DNA of 64,000 nucleotides from the NCBI RefSeq assembly GCF_000524195.1, contig NW_020170381.1, positions 1,766,153 through 1,830,152 on the forward strand. Reading direction: 5' to 3'. Below are positions 1 to 10,900 of this stretch, piece by piece. The DNA comes from Echinococcus granulosus. Taxonomy: Eukaryota; Platyhelminthes; Cestoda; Cyclophyllidea; Taeniidae. Position 1 is the first letter of the stretch, and every line of letters starts with the position of its first letter. The position numbers and the translations under genes were made by a program. The notes under the pieces were generated by a model. It was not told the origin of the DNA, ran no database searches, and worked only from the letters and a program-made list of their open reading frames with translations.

Positions 1-3000
1 ATCGGAATGTATTTATTAGAATGAAATTTAGAATGAAGTTCAGAGTTCCAAGTTGAGAGGTCCATTTTACACCTCAGCTTCCGAACTGACTATACAGCGT
101 CTAGAAATAGGGCTCCTCGCTACCTACCCTAACCCTAATGCAGGACGAGGCTCGTAGGTCTCCTCTTCCCTGTTCCTCGTACTCTTGGAACACATAGGTT
201 GGTTTGGTTTTTACATGTTTATTAGGGCAAATAAACGGGGAAAACTGGTACAGAGTTCAGGGGAGTGTGGACACGTAAACGCTTTCCGGCTTGCAGGACG
301 TTGACTCTTCTTTCACGAGGCTCTATTCGTATCCCTGCAACCTCTCTAAAAAGGAACATTAAAACAGCATAAGTATTATGTAGCGTCTGGAGACTTCCCT
401 GAAGACAAAAGAAGACACAACACTCGGGCAGAATATATGTATTCAGCACAGAGAAGGTATCTGGGCTACTGGCATAGCCCGAAGGCCAGCCTACCCAGTG
501 AGGTACACGAAGGCTAATTCGAAGTACAAAAGTGGCGCCTCACCAACCTCGAGGGATAAACCGCCATTGTATTACACTTACACTAAGCTCTGTTTATGAG
601 GCAGTGTTAAAGCAACTTGCACGTCGCGTGGATGCGACTCCAGTTAAGCCTACGGAGGATCATGTCTGCTTGTAAGATTACCGTATTTCAACTTGCTAAG
701 GCAAGGCTGCTAAAGCTACTCAAAACCACGCAATCTTCAAGCCTTGGAGAGGACACACAGAAGCACTTTCAATGTTGGAACACCGTTTAGGAGAACTGTG
801 CAGCGTTGTTGTGATTTGCGTCGATGAATTGATGAGTTGGCAAACCTTCATGCATTCGGATACGTAAGCGCTAATCAAACTCCCCAATAAAATAAGTCTT
901 TGCTTAAACATACTAAAGTGGCTCCACTCCCGGTCCGATCTAAAAGTTAACACTACTCTTGGTGCGATTGCTGTGATGCTAGCTGATAAATGGTAGAGTA
1001 GATGGTTTAAAATGCATTCTTCCACCATAGAAACTGGGTTTAAGTGAGCGTTTACTAGGCTAGCAAGCTTTATAAGTGGCCTGTACCCAACCCGGTCCCA
1101 GGAGATGTGAAAGTGCACAGAGCTCTATTTAGTGCGCTGCGTCTGCTCTCTTACTTCAAAGAGATCTTACGTTCAGTTCAGTGAGGATGGCACCATCCCT
1201 TTGGTATTCGCTATAGCAGAACTTCATTATGTTAATAAAATATCTCGCCTCCCAAGAGTTAATAGAGGTCGTGAAAAAGAAATAAGTAATGTTTTTTTTA
1301 AATTGCAACCATGGGATTAATTGTTTGTCACTGAAGTTGACGTTGCAAGTCGACATCGGTGATAAAAGCAGCTTCAGCGCAAAGATTAAGTGTAATCAAG
1401 TCTATAGTGTATGTTCCGTCTTGAAGTCGTAGAAGTGATGTGAAATATGAAGGCGATAATGGAATGAGACTGTGATGCACCGCCATACATGACTGCTTCT
1501 ATGGGCCCGCTTGATGAGCACTTTAATACAGCACCGTCACCAAAACCGCGAACACCTTGCTTGCCAGTTAACCGCGATCAAAGTATGCAGTAACCAATAA
1601 ATTTTATGCATAATCTCAAAGTCGGCGTAACATTTACATTGAAACGTGGCAGAGCTGAAGGCTGTGTTAGCTCAGCACCAAATCGGCAGCACTACTAAAG
1701 TGCTGCGCTGCTGCCTATAACTGTGAGTCAGTAAAGCAGAAGCCTATTAGTGGACTAGACCTCGTAAATAGTCTGTGGAGTGCTCTTATGGCTTTGAGAA
1801 CTCTGCTACATCGCTGTGGCGAATATTTGGACCACGCTCCATCAAATGAGGGCGCCTGCTGTTGACCATATTAGTTTAAGATTAGTTTTGTGGTCAGATT
1901 ATGTATTGACCCTGAAATTCAAGGCCTGCCTCATGGGCTGTCCCCTTATTGTGTGGGTCCAGTCCGACGGCAGGTCATAGGGTGAGATACGGCTGAATGT
2001 GGTATCCTACTCCCTATTTTGAAAAAACGAACCTCTTACATTAATGATTGCAAACCGAGTTCGCCCTCATTTGAAGAGTTTGAAAGATGGTTGAAGTCCT
2101 TCGAGAAACACTGTCGCTTAATTGTTTCAACTTGACGAGATTTTTTTACTACTTCCTCAGAAGTGATAGCAACTATCTTACAAGCGTGAAAGGTGTTGTA
2201 CCTTGATCCTTGAGCTGTGGCAGCCAAACGGACTCCAGGTCTTAAGTAGGATGGCAGTTCAGTCTGCCTTATTTTAGTCGTCGCGTTTCGTTTTTAGCGA
2301 GAGCTTCTGTTTTATGCTGCCCCACTATACAAATCCTTAGTGCTGGTAGCTCCCAGATTACTTTCTGCAAAATTTTCCACCGAAAATATTTCTTAGAAGA
2401 AAAACAGTTGGAACGGTGAATTGACGCAAGACGGAGACTCTAGTTGAAGGGACTGGTCTTGAAGGCTACAAGTAATAATGACTACTCTAGTTGGGCGTTG
2501 TCTACGCCCCGGCAGTTTGGGAGCCAGAACTAAGGGCAGAATAGCACGTATTTAGTGGTGTGCTGAGGTCGCCTGTAGTGCATCGACCCGACTGTCTCTG
2601 AAAAGCCAAATGTCCATTGCTTTTAGCTAAGTCATGTGTAGTGCTGCTAAAGACGACCAGTATTTCCCGTTTATTGGTCATGGCAACTGTTGTGCCCGTT
2701 AAGTCCAACGTTTTCTTAGAAGAAGAGCCCTTCATGTCTGTTTCTTTAAAGAACTACTGCACGGCCTCGCTCATTCTGTTGCATTTTATTAGAAAATAAA
2801 CTACAGGCTTTGTGTAAGAAGTTGCCAACAGCTTAAATTAAGCACAAGATCATACGGGTCTCAAACACTTTTTGATGTGAATTCCAAGCACAAAATGCAG
2901 GATCATGGATCCTGGAGTTAAAAACTTAGGCTACCTCCGAGTGATTCGTCGTTCCACAGCCTAGAATTTCCACGGCATATGCTGTAGCAAATTGATTGGC

Positions 3001-5348
3001 TTCGTTGACTCCATTCGCAGTTATGACCGAGGTGTAAAACCATGTCCGTGTTGGGATTGAAAAACTACTTGAGGTCTGCTGAAGTGCAACAAGCAGATAT
3101 GCATACACACCACAGTTGGTTTAAGTGGGAACTAAAGCCATTCAGTGGCAAAGCAGGATTGCCTAAACAAATTCTCAACGATACTCGATGGAGTTAAGAA
3201 GTTTCGCTCCTTCAAGTTTAATAACTCAAGGTATTCTGTAACCTTGTCAAGTGAGGATTGAAGGGTGAGGCGAGCCTAAGCCCGATCAAAAGATTGTAGC
3301 GGGGGGAGTACCTTATGAATACGTTCTGGAGCCAGTAACTGAAGAAATAATTGCTCGAACTGCAAAAGGGTTCCTATTGGACGCAGAGGGCGTCGGTGAT
3401 CTAGTCCTTTTAGGCGACGCTTAGGCCCGGTGGAGAATGTGGTCCAGAAGGAATCATAAAAGGCACATCTCTGGATGGGATCGTTGGGAAGTAGCCGTGC
3501 GGCCAGTTAATTGCGCCCTGAGAAGGAACATACGACAACTGGGTTCGTTGGGATGTCACGACTAATGGCAGTTCTGCTGTTACCCTCCTTCGAACGCATG
3601 AAAGTCCCAACTGCTGACAGTAATTAATGCCCATTTTTGCGCGGCAAGTATCCTTTTTCAGTTTTACTACTCTTGTTCATACTACAATTTGCCACTCAAT
3701 TTAAATTACTGCTGTTACCACGTGTGAGACTGACTTGCTCACATGGCCGTAACTTTCCTGTTTGCTCCAGTACATTGGTATGTCATTGAAGAGCCACGAT
3801 CAACAAGGTAAGTGCAGTTTCATACCCATACCACTTTGCCGCTCAATTCCGTGTTTTAGCTGTGTTGTTGAGCCAAGTAATCGTCCTGAACCGCAGTGTC
3901 TTACAAGTGACAGTAAAACTATCGAGTTACAGCACCACGAAAACATGAAAGTTTCTTGTCGGCTAACATCCGACCATGCTACCAAGAAGAAGTACGATTT
4001 GCTAAGACGTAAGTACCCCGTGGTTAAATCTAGCGTTAAAACCAATGCCAACTTACCACATAACCCCTATCTTTAACAGTGACCCCCAGCGCCTCCCTTA
4101 ACAACGTCACACTTCCACTTCGGCAGCAACAGGTCTACGAGTAAACTGCGACTATCCGTGAGACTGACCCAGAGATGATGCATTGATTTCGCAACAAGGA
4201 AGCAGTATCCTCTACTAGTGGTAGTTCACACGGTGGTTCTAGTCGGAATATCTGAATATTGGGTCCCGCCAGGAGAACTGTCTGAGGGTAACTAATTCGG
4301 AAGTGGCATGGGCTTGTCGGGGTTTTTTGGCAAGCATATTCTGCGTGTCAACTGCCTTTCAAAGTAACATTGCCTCAAAGAGGCGTGTGGATGAGTTTTT
4401 CATTTGTAAGGTTATATTTTTCCACTTTTGGGTTCGTTCTCGATTCTCTGAGAGCTGACATCTAGCCACTGGCAATTATCGAACAGAAATAGAAGTAACT
4501 GATAAGCAAAGATAGACTTTGTTTAAACTTCTTTATAGTCAGTCTTTGAGGACTTAGTCTTGCCTGCAAAATCCTCCCTTTGATACCGTCTAAAAGTGCT
4601 AACCAGGCAATAAAATCTGGATTGTTCTATTCTAGTTAGCCTCGCTTACTGCTGTCACTGAGGCATCATCATTAGAGAGAGGAATATGCATGAGCAGTCC
4701 TTACTAGGGCACACAAGGACTGAAATTCTATAGATATCATCTTCCTTTAAATCCGTTACACACAGAAGACCGAAGGCTCGTATGGGCACACGTTCAAATG
4801 AAAGAATTTAAGAGCATCACAAATACCAATGAACATTTCCGTTGATTTGCAATTGGTTGTAATTATCGATATCCAGGTTAATGTTATCAGTATTCACTCC
4901 TGCATATTTTAATCGCAATAAAAGTGTATGCTTATGCAGGTCGAGTCTTCCCTTACGCGGCATTTTCAGGAAGAAATGGGTAAGCCTTTGACCATCCGAG
5001 GCATCCTTTGTGTTCACTAAATAATTACTAACAAGAGCGTGTTGATTCATTTACGTTTTTTAGTCAAGATACCAACGGATGAATTTGCCACTTTTTATAT
5101 ATTTCTTGTTACATTTGACAAACTTCTACATATTCAAATGACCTGATCAAAATCAGATAGTCGAATTTGTTACGGTGCAGTGAGCTTGGCTCACTATCTA
5201 ATAATTTAAAGGATTTTGCTTTTTGCATTAAGATTTTTGGACAAAAAGTTTATTTTGAATACCGATATTTAATCACTACCTGCAAATTCACAAGGCCATT
5301 CTCAAGGCTCTCAAAACCTGTCCAACCTTGTAACTGCCTTCGTTCCCA
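1..5348. other. Intergenic region, no confident gene
   Basis: I found no frame with recognisable domain content or a convincing chain of exons in this stretch. It is moderately AT-rich with stops in all frames. It contains one copy of a dispersed repeat (381-585) that recurs near the assembly gap. Two CCCTAA units at 128-139 are too few to be a telomere. A frame at 3860-4009 has a plausible donor, but its neighbours do not join in phase, so I do not call it. Confidence 0.6.
381..585 (+). repeat. Dispersed repeat copy, same family as the cluster at 31.3-32.0 kb
   Basis: This stretch shares many diverged blocks in the same order with 31316-31510, and with 31734-31937 in reverse complement. Shared blocks include CGGGCAGAATAT, GGCTACTGGCAT, AAAAGTGGCGCCTCAC and GGGATAAACC. 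No protein-coding capacity is visible, so it may be a non-autonomous element or an LTR fragment. Confidence 0.75.
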
Positions 5349-5822
5349 ATGGACTATCAGTTGGTAAGGTGCCTCGGTCGCATGCTGCGGCTTTGGCTGC
5401 AGGCTGTTGTTTTTCAATCTCTCGTGCCTTCTAAGTTTTTAATCACAGCTTATGCTACCCGCTCCTCGAGCTATTTCTCCACTGAGTCCACCTCCTTCTC
5501 TCTAGGAAAGGTTATTACCGTATGTGTACCATCAGTAAGATTTGATAAAGTTGCAAGAAAGGGTCTCAATATGACTCAGTTCGACTTTGAAAAGGCTTTT
5601 TATAACCAGAAGTTTCGCCTCAACAAAGAAAAACTTCTGAAAAAGAGTCGCAAACTTGACGAAGGCGATATATTGGATCTGGTTACCCGGGAAGAATGTG
5701 GAAAAATTTACGGGAAACGCGTTATACTCATAAATGTAGCTGAAAAGGGTTGTGGTTTTTCAGTAACTTTGAATTGTGTTCGTCAGATTCACCAACTATA
5801 TGCTAATTGTAGCCAGTCTTAA
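5349..5822 (+). CDS. MTRES1: MTRES1-like mitochondrial transcription rescue factor (S4-like RNA-binding domain)
   Basis: This is a single open frame of 157 codons. The first ~50 residues are rich in Arg, Ser and hydrophobics and free of acidic residues (LRLWLQ, TRSSSYFS), as in a mitochondrial presequence. Residues ~60-125 match the S4-like domain of MTRES1/C6orf203: a VRFDKVARKGL block, then FEKAFYNQKFRLN, then KLLKKSRKLDEGDILDL, corresponding to the human order of RNA-binding helix, RLN-x-KL-x-KKSR and GD-x-LDL. In vertebrates MTRES1 binds RNA in the mitochondrial matrix and supports transcription or ribosome rescue. The human protein is longer (240 residues). ATG 5349 is the first in frame; ATG 5382 would give a cleaner presequence. 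The stop is followed by a poly(A) signal, and the TMEM248-like ATG lies only 126 bp downstream. The call is by family resemblance. Confidence 0.8.
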   Translation: MDYQLVRCLGRMLRLWLQAVVFQSLVPSKFLITAYATRSSSYFSTESTSFSLGKVITVCVPSVRFDKVARKGLNMTQFDFEKAFYNQKFRLNKEKLLKKSRKLDEGDILDLVTREECGKIYGKRVILINVAEKGCGFSVTLNCVRQIHQLYANCSQS

Positions 5823-5873
5823 TTTTGTTTCCCAACTTCGAGTCCTTGTGTTATCATATTTTTGTGGCATTGC

Positions 5874-5879
5874 AATAAA
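5874..5879 (+). terminator. Poly(A) signal AATAAA after the MTRES1-like gene
   Basis: A canonical AATAAA lies 52 nt after the MTRES1-like stop and 67 nt before the AG that abuts the ATG of the next gene. This spacing is what polycistronic, trans-spliced loci show. Confidence 0.6.
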
Positions 5880-5934
5880 CTGGTGCATCATGTGTGTTCC
5901 TTTATTAACCCATTCTTTTTCAACATTTCACGCT

Positions 5935-5948
5935 AACTTCCCTTCTAG
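5935..5948 (+). promoter_or_regulatory. Candidate trans-splice acceptor abutting the TMEM248-like ATG
   Basis: A pyrimidine-rich stretch ends in TTCTAG at 5943-5948, directly followed by ATG. No in-phase upstream coding exon is seen, and the previous gene ends 126 bp upstream. It could instead be the acceptor of an ordinary 5' UTR intron. Confidence 0.45.
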
Positions 5949-7673
5949 ATGTGCCTTGCATTCCGCAAAATCCGATCAAGACCGCCTATTGCTCTGTTTT
6001 TGAGCGTATTGTTGCTCTGTGTGACATTCCTTTCGAGTGCCTTGATTAGATTTCATACAGAAAAGTCGATTCCCGATTCGGACGTTAGGACGGTTTGGTC
6101 TTCTTGGCACTTTTCATTTTTTTTAGAATGCTGCTAAAATGCTACATACCTTTTCGGAACTCGAATTCTGCAGCGAACCTTGGACGAGCTTCCCAAAACA
6201 GTTTCAGCTAAATGACGCCTTTTTGCTCAATCTTGATAGTTTGAACTACAGAAAGTCGGATCAAGTTTTCTCTCGCAACTTTCGACTTGGTATAATTTAC
6301 TCATACAAACCGACAATAAAGAGTAAACCGCTGTTTGCTCAAATGCGTGGCAGTCATCTTGGATTCACAGGTAGGGTGAGTGTGTGATATGCTCATTTTT
6401 ATTAAAAAGGGAGTGATGCTTTTGAGAAAATTAATGTTTCTCTTCTGGTTCCTGATTTTGACCCAACTCAACCACCTTGTACGGGTCAAAATTGTGAGAC
6501 ACATACCTTTGACGGTTGTCTTTCTTTGGCTGCGCCAACAAAACTGTTTCCTCACTTCCAGTATGTGCTTGACTGAGTTATGGTTTATCATAATATTATT
6601 TTTTCGCTCCCTTACATCAACCTAATCCCTTTTAGCAATCATCAACAGTGTACTCGCGAACAAATTATTCAAATAAAGTCCAATAATTCGGCCCGGCTGC
6701 TGTGGCAAAGGCGATTTCACTTAGTGGGTCGACAAATTTGTCAGGGTCACACCATTTGGGAGCCTCAATTTCCGGTAAAAACTCCACTTCTATTAACCAT
6801 ATCACCGGTAGGTTTCGTTGATTTTGGCTTATTGTTTTTCCTCCACTTTACTGTTTTGGAGCACGTTTGCTATTTCTTGCTGCAAATTCATGCTTTGGAA
6901 ACCCATTTGTGGTTTTTAAACCATTCAGGTGTTACTCACACGCAAAAATAATCGTCATTTGGAAACGTTAAGAGATACTCTATACTAGTTATAATGATGG
7001 GATTCAGTCATCTCTTCCCACTTTTCAGAACTTGTTTGCATTAATTTGCTCAAAGGTCTTGAATTGTTTTAGAATATCTAGTTCGTTTGTTTTGTTTGTA
7101 ATTTTGATGTGGCTAATAAACGATCATGAAGAAGTGTTTTGCGCTTTTTGTTCAAGTGCTTTTGAAGGCTCTGGTACTGCCGTACTTAATGCGAGATTTC
7201 CATTCTGGATAGGTCTTGTTTGTGCAAATAGCTTTACTATAGCATCGGATCCAGTTATGGCTATACCTGTACGAAGTTAAGCCAGGCCATATGGTCATTT
7301 CTGCTTTGTTGGAAGCCTTTTGTTTTCAAATTCAATCTGGCGTCCACACTTTCCTCACTTTAAGCCACGCCTAGGATTGGATACGTGGATATTTTTTATC
7401 CTCGATTCTCAACCATTTATGTAGACATATATAGTGCTTTGACATTTACAATAAAAGTCTTTGTTTCAAATATACAGCCTGATTTTCTTAATTGCACCAA
7501 AGCGTTTTGTGTTTTAGGAGGACATCTGGCTGATCTCGAGTCGCCTATTATACGCAATTTGGCTTCTCTTGATCATTATTTTTGCCATTTGTGTTTCTCT
7601 AATGTGCGTACGAAGTCCTCCACGGAGATACGGACCACCTCCACTTCTTCGAAGTTGCAGCACTGTTTCGTAA
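5949..7673 (+). CDS. TMEM248: TMEM248-like two-pass membrane protein
   Basis: Five exons join in phase: 5949-6092, 6127-6370, 6410-6560, 6636-6807 and 7518-7673, giving 288 residues (human TMEM248 has 314). The start, MCLAFRKIRSRPPIALF, matches the family's N-terminal SRPP motif before the first membrane helix. Later landmarks are SELEFCSEPW (family FNDLDLC), GSHLGFTG (family GHQIGLSG), EKINVSLLVP with the paired cysteines PPCTGQNCE, and KTPLLLTISPED leading into the C-terminal helix WLLLIIIFAICV and a short Arg/Pro-rich tail. The topology is short cytosolic ends around a large lumenal domain. The function of this family is poorly known. Introns 1 and 2 are only 34 and 39 nt, while intron 4 is 710 nt. 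An acceptor AG directly precedes the ATG. Confidence 0.9.
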
Positions 7674-7928
7674 TGTGGGAGGAGACAGAGGATTCAGCCC
7701 GCACCCTTATTGGTTTTTGACCTCGATTATTGCTGTGGACTTTATCGCCTTTTTTAACCTTAGAGACATTTTTTCACCATTGAATTGATCTCTTCAGACT
7801 CCTGTACTTTTCATATATACATTACATATTTTTCAATTTCTTTTTATCGATTCCTCTTGACAATGTGTGCGTGCTCAGCGTGCTTTTTGGTGTCCACTTT
7901 TATGTTGATGCCTTACAGGTAAATCCTC

Positions 7929-10900
7929 ATGGAGAAAACAGAAGGTTCCTTCGCTGTGGCTCAGAGGTTAGGTCATGTCAACGTCTCTCAGAGTAAGTTA
8001 TTAAGCGAACCACTTGACCACTATTTATTCGCGGTTTTATCTAATTGCTAGTGATAATTTCTTATTCAAGTTCGATTTATCCCAGACAGGAAGGCTCTCT
8101 GCAGCGGTAGACCCTGAGTCTGTCAAAGGGGCTGTTCAGTTGTTAAACGTTGCTCGCAGCTGTCAAAATATGGTTAAATGCCTAGGCTTTGTCGAACTTC
8201 AGTCATCTCGTTCAAAGCTCAATGAATACGTTTGTCTATCAGGCAAACGACAGTTGTCAAATCCAGATTCCTTAGTTTGTGTGACATGTAGTTGGGTCTT
8301 GCGACAACATCAATTTGTCTCCTCCACGATCACATCTGATCAATCGTGAGTTCGCTGAACATTTCAGTAGTTTTTGCAGTCGATGTTTTCTCTAGTTAAT
8401 TGACAAACTGGTCTTCGGAGGCCTAATCTTATACCACCATCTCTTGGTGTACGCTCTTTCTCGACAGTCGGTATCTTGTTATTGTGTCCAACGCATGTAA
8501 TTATTCAGTTTGTCTCTCATCATCCGTTAAAAGCCGACATATTAACATGGCTGGCACGTATATCGTCCGTTTAATTTGCTGAATAAAATCTATTCTATTA
8601 ACTCGTATACCCAACTGACTTTCATCAATCAATTCTTTTTTGGCATGATCACTTCACTTCTGTCCACTAACATCCAGAGTAGTTCAAGACGTGTGGGTTA
8701 TAATGGACTTCTATCTGGCTGACTTGTGCCTATCTTAATCTCTACAAGACGGCACTCTTCAAATTACCGACTGCTGGTTGTGCGTTTAATTCATTAATCA
8801 TGCACTCTAGATGCTGCGTCAGTTCTACCGTAATAAGGTTCTTGCTTATCCATGTTCTCGCAAAAAATTACCTTAGGACGACAATGTAAAACGAACACTT
8901 GCTCCTGAAATGGTGACGTTCAAAAAGTAGAGTGAGGTGCGAAAGGAATTGGCCTTCTTATGCTTTTGATTAAAGCATTTTCGGAAATTTAGAATGTTTT
9001 TTAACTAACTGTTGTGACACGTTAGTATTTTTAAATGAATCACCATTTAAATGGGTTATTTGTGGTCACTTGTGTTTCGGTGATGTGTGACATTCTTTGC
9101 GTTGATTTGCACAGTGAGATTACTGGGTTTACTACTGTCTTTCCTAGGTTTTGTTTTACCGGGTATATAAACGCTTTCTTCGGAACTATAAAGTCTATCA
9201 GCTTAAATCTACTCCACACTATATGCATGCAGCTGTACAATTTATTCTTTTCTTTGTGGCAGGTGATCAGTACCTACCCTTGGAGCACAGACTACCGCCT
9301 GCTGAAGCTGTTGCGCTCGAAAGTATAGAGTTAAAAAAGAAGGTGTCTGTTTTTTCCAAACTGTTCTCAATTTTGCAGCTTATTGCTCTGGATATCATTT
9401 TATGGGTTGATGACTTTTAGAGCTTACACCAAGTGTCATTTTGTATATCACTGACGAGTTTACATTTGAATCCATTTAAGGTATGTATCAGTGGATTTCT
9501 CAACACTTTCCGCCTTTTTAGGCTCGTCTAATTCAAGTGTCTACCGAGGATATGGAGGTGAAATACTATTTAAGGCAACTCGGTGAACCAATCTGTAAGT
9601 TTCATCACCCGCTAAGACTGCGTCACTGTTCGATCCACTGAAGCCGAACTCAGCCACACTTCTGTAGGCATAATGAATACAAACTTCGTAATTTCCTAGC
9701 TGTGCCGGGAGCCACCATAAACTTTCTTTTTTGCTTTGTACTTATCTCATTCCCAGCAAACGACTAATTTTTCTATTTGATGAGTATGTTTCGTATTAAT
9801 CACCTAGAAGAGTTAATGAATCGCGAATTGCAGCCATCTGTATGCGGCCAGGTGCGAAATTCAGGTAACGGTGATGCCGTGGAGCAGTCAAATGTACATG
9901 ACTTCCATGTTACTACCATTGGAATATCCAAGCGTGTGATGAATGATTGAGGGGCTTCGGAGGCAATGCAATTACTCTTTAAGTAACCATAACAATGACA
10001 ATGTCTGGTAGTTTTAAGACCGTTTCTACCGTCATGAACGAAATAAAATGAAAATTAGGTTTGTAACAAGGTAAACGGACTGTATGCAATCAAAGATTTG
10101 GTTGCAAGTTAGCAGTTTTCATTAGTCTCAACCTTTCCGTGTCTCCGTCTGTGTGTTCACCGATTGTGTAGGTATTTGTGCCTTGTTATAATTCTTGTGC
10201 GGATATGAAACAGTCTACAACTTCAAGCGAATGCGTTCGCTCTTCATGGGTTGGTGGTGTGAAAATAATTTTTTTAGCTCATGAATACTGTCTTAGAATT
10301 GAGTTTATTAGCTAATCGTGAGCAAAATCCCAACTACATGTAATTTTGAACCATTAATGAAAGTGCCTTTCTTAACTGGGGCAGTTTTAGATATTTGTGT
10401 TATTTTCCACGTTGACATAATTGGATTCTTGTTAATTCAAAACCCGTAGTATTTTATTTTGACGTTTGCACAATTATCCGGCTTGCAAAAGTAATGCCAT
10501 GTGGAATTTAAGTGGTATTCCTTTACGTAATTTGGCTGATGCCGTATGGCGGTTTGGAATTCGCATTACTCAGCATGATATGGCATTTACCTGATTGTTG
10601 ACTTTTAATTTCTTATCTTATTTTAGTCAATTTTTATCACGGCACTAAATTGTTCCATTCATACAATTTAACCTTAAATGAAATAGAGTTTAAATGGAAT
10701 CTGAAAAAGATTGTTCGTTTGGTCCAAACTGGTCAGGTGAATCGCACTTTCATCCATATGATACCCTATTTCAGTGTACCCATTTCAAGACGCTCACAAT
10801 GCAAATTCATTCCAAGTTAATCACCTACCTCTGTTGAATCACAACTCAATAGTCTCTCCTTTCCTTGAGATACGCTAATAATCTGTGACCATGAAACGCT

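Noticed and set aside
128..139. CCCTAACCCTAA-like telomere units
   Set aside because: Only two units and no array; common by chance.
720..1118. 132-codon minus-strand frame
   Set aside because: No domain, no splice partners, composition like the surrounding non-coding sequence.
3762..4076. Open frame with donor-like sites at 3806 and 4009
   Set aside because: The two apparent exons do not join in one phase and no family or neighbouring exon was recognised.
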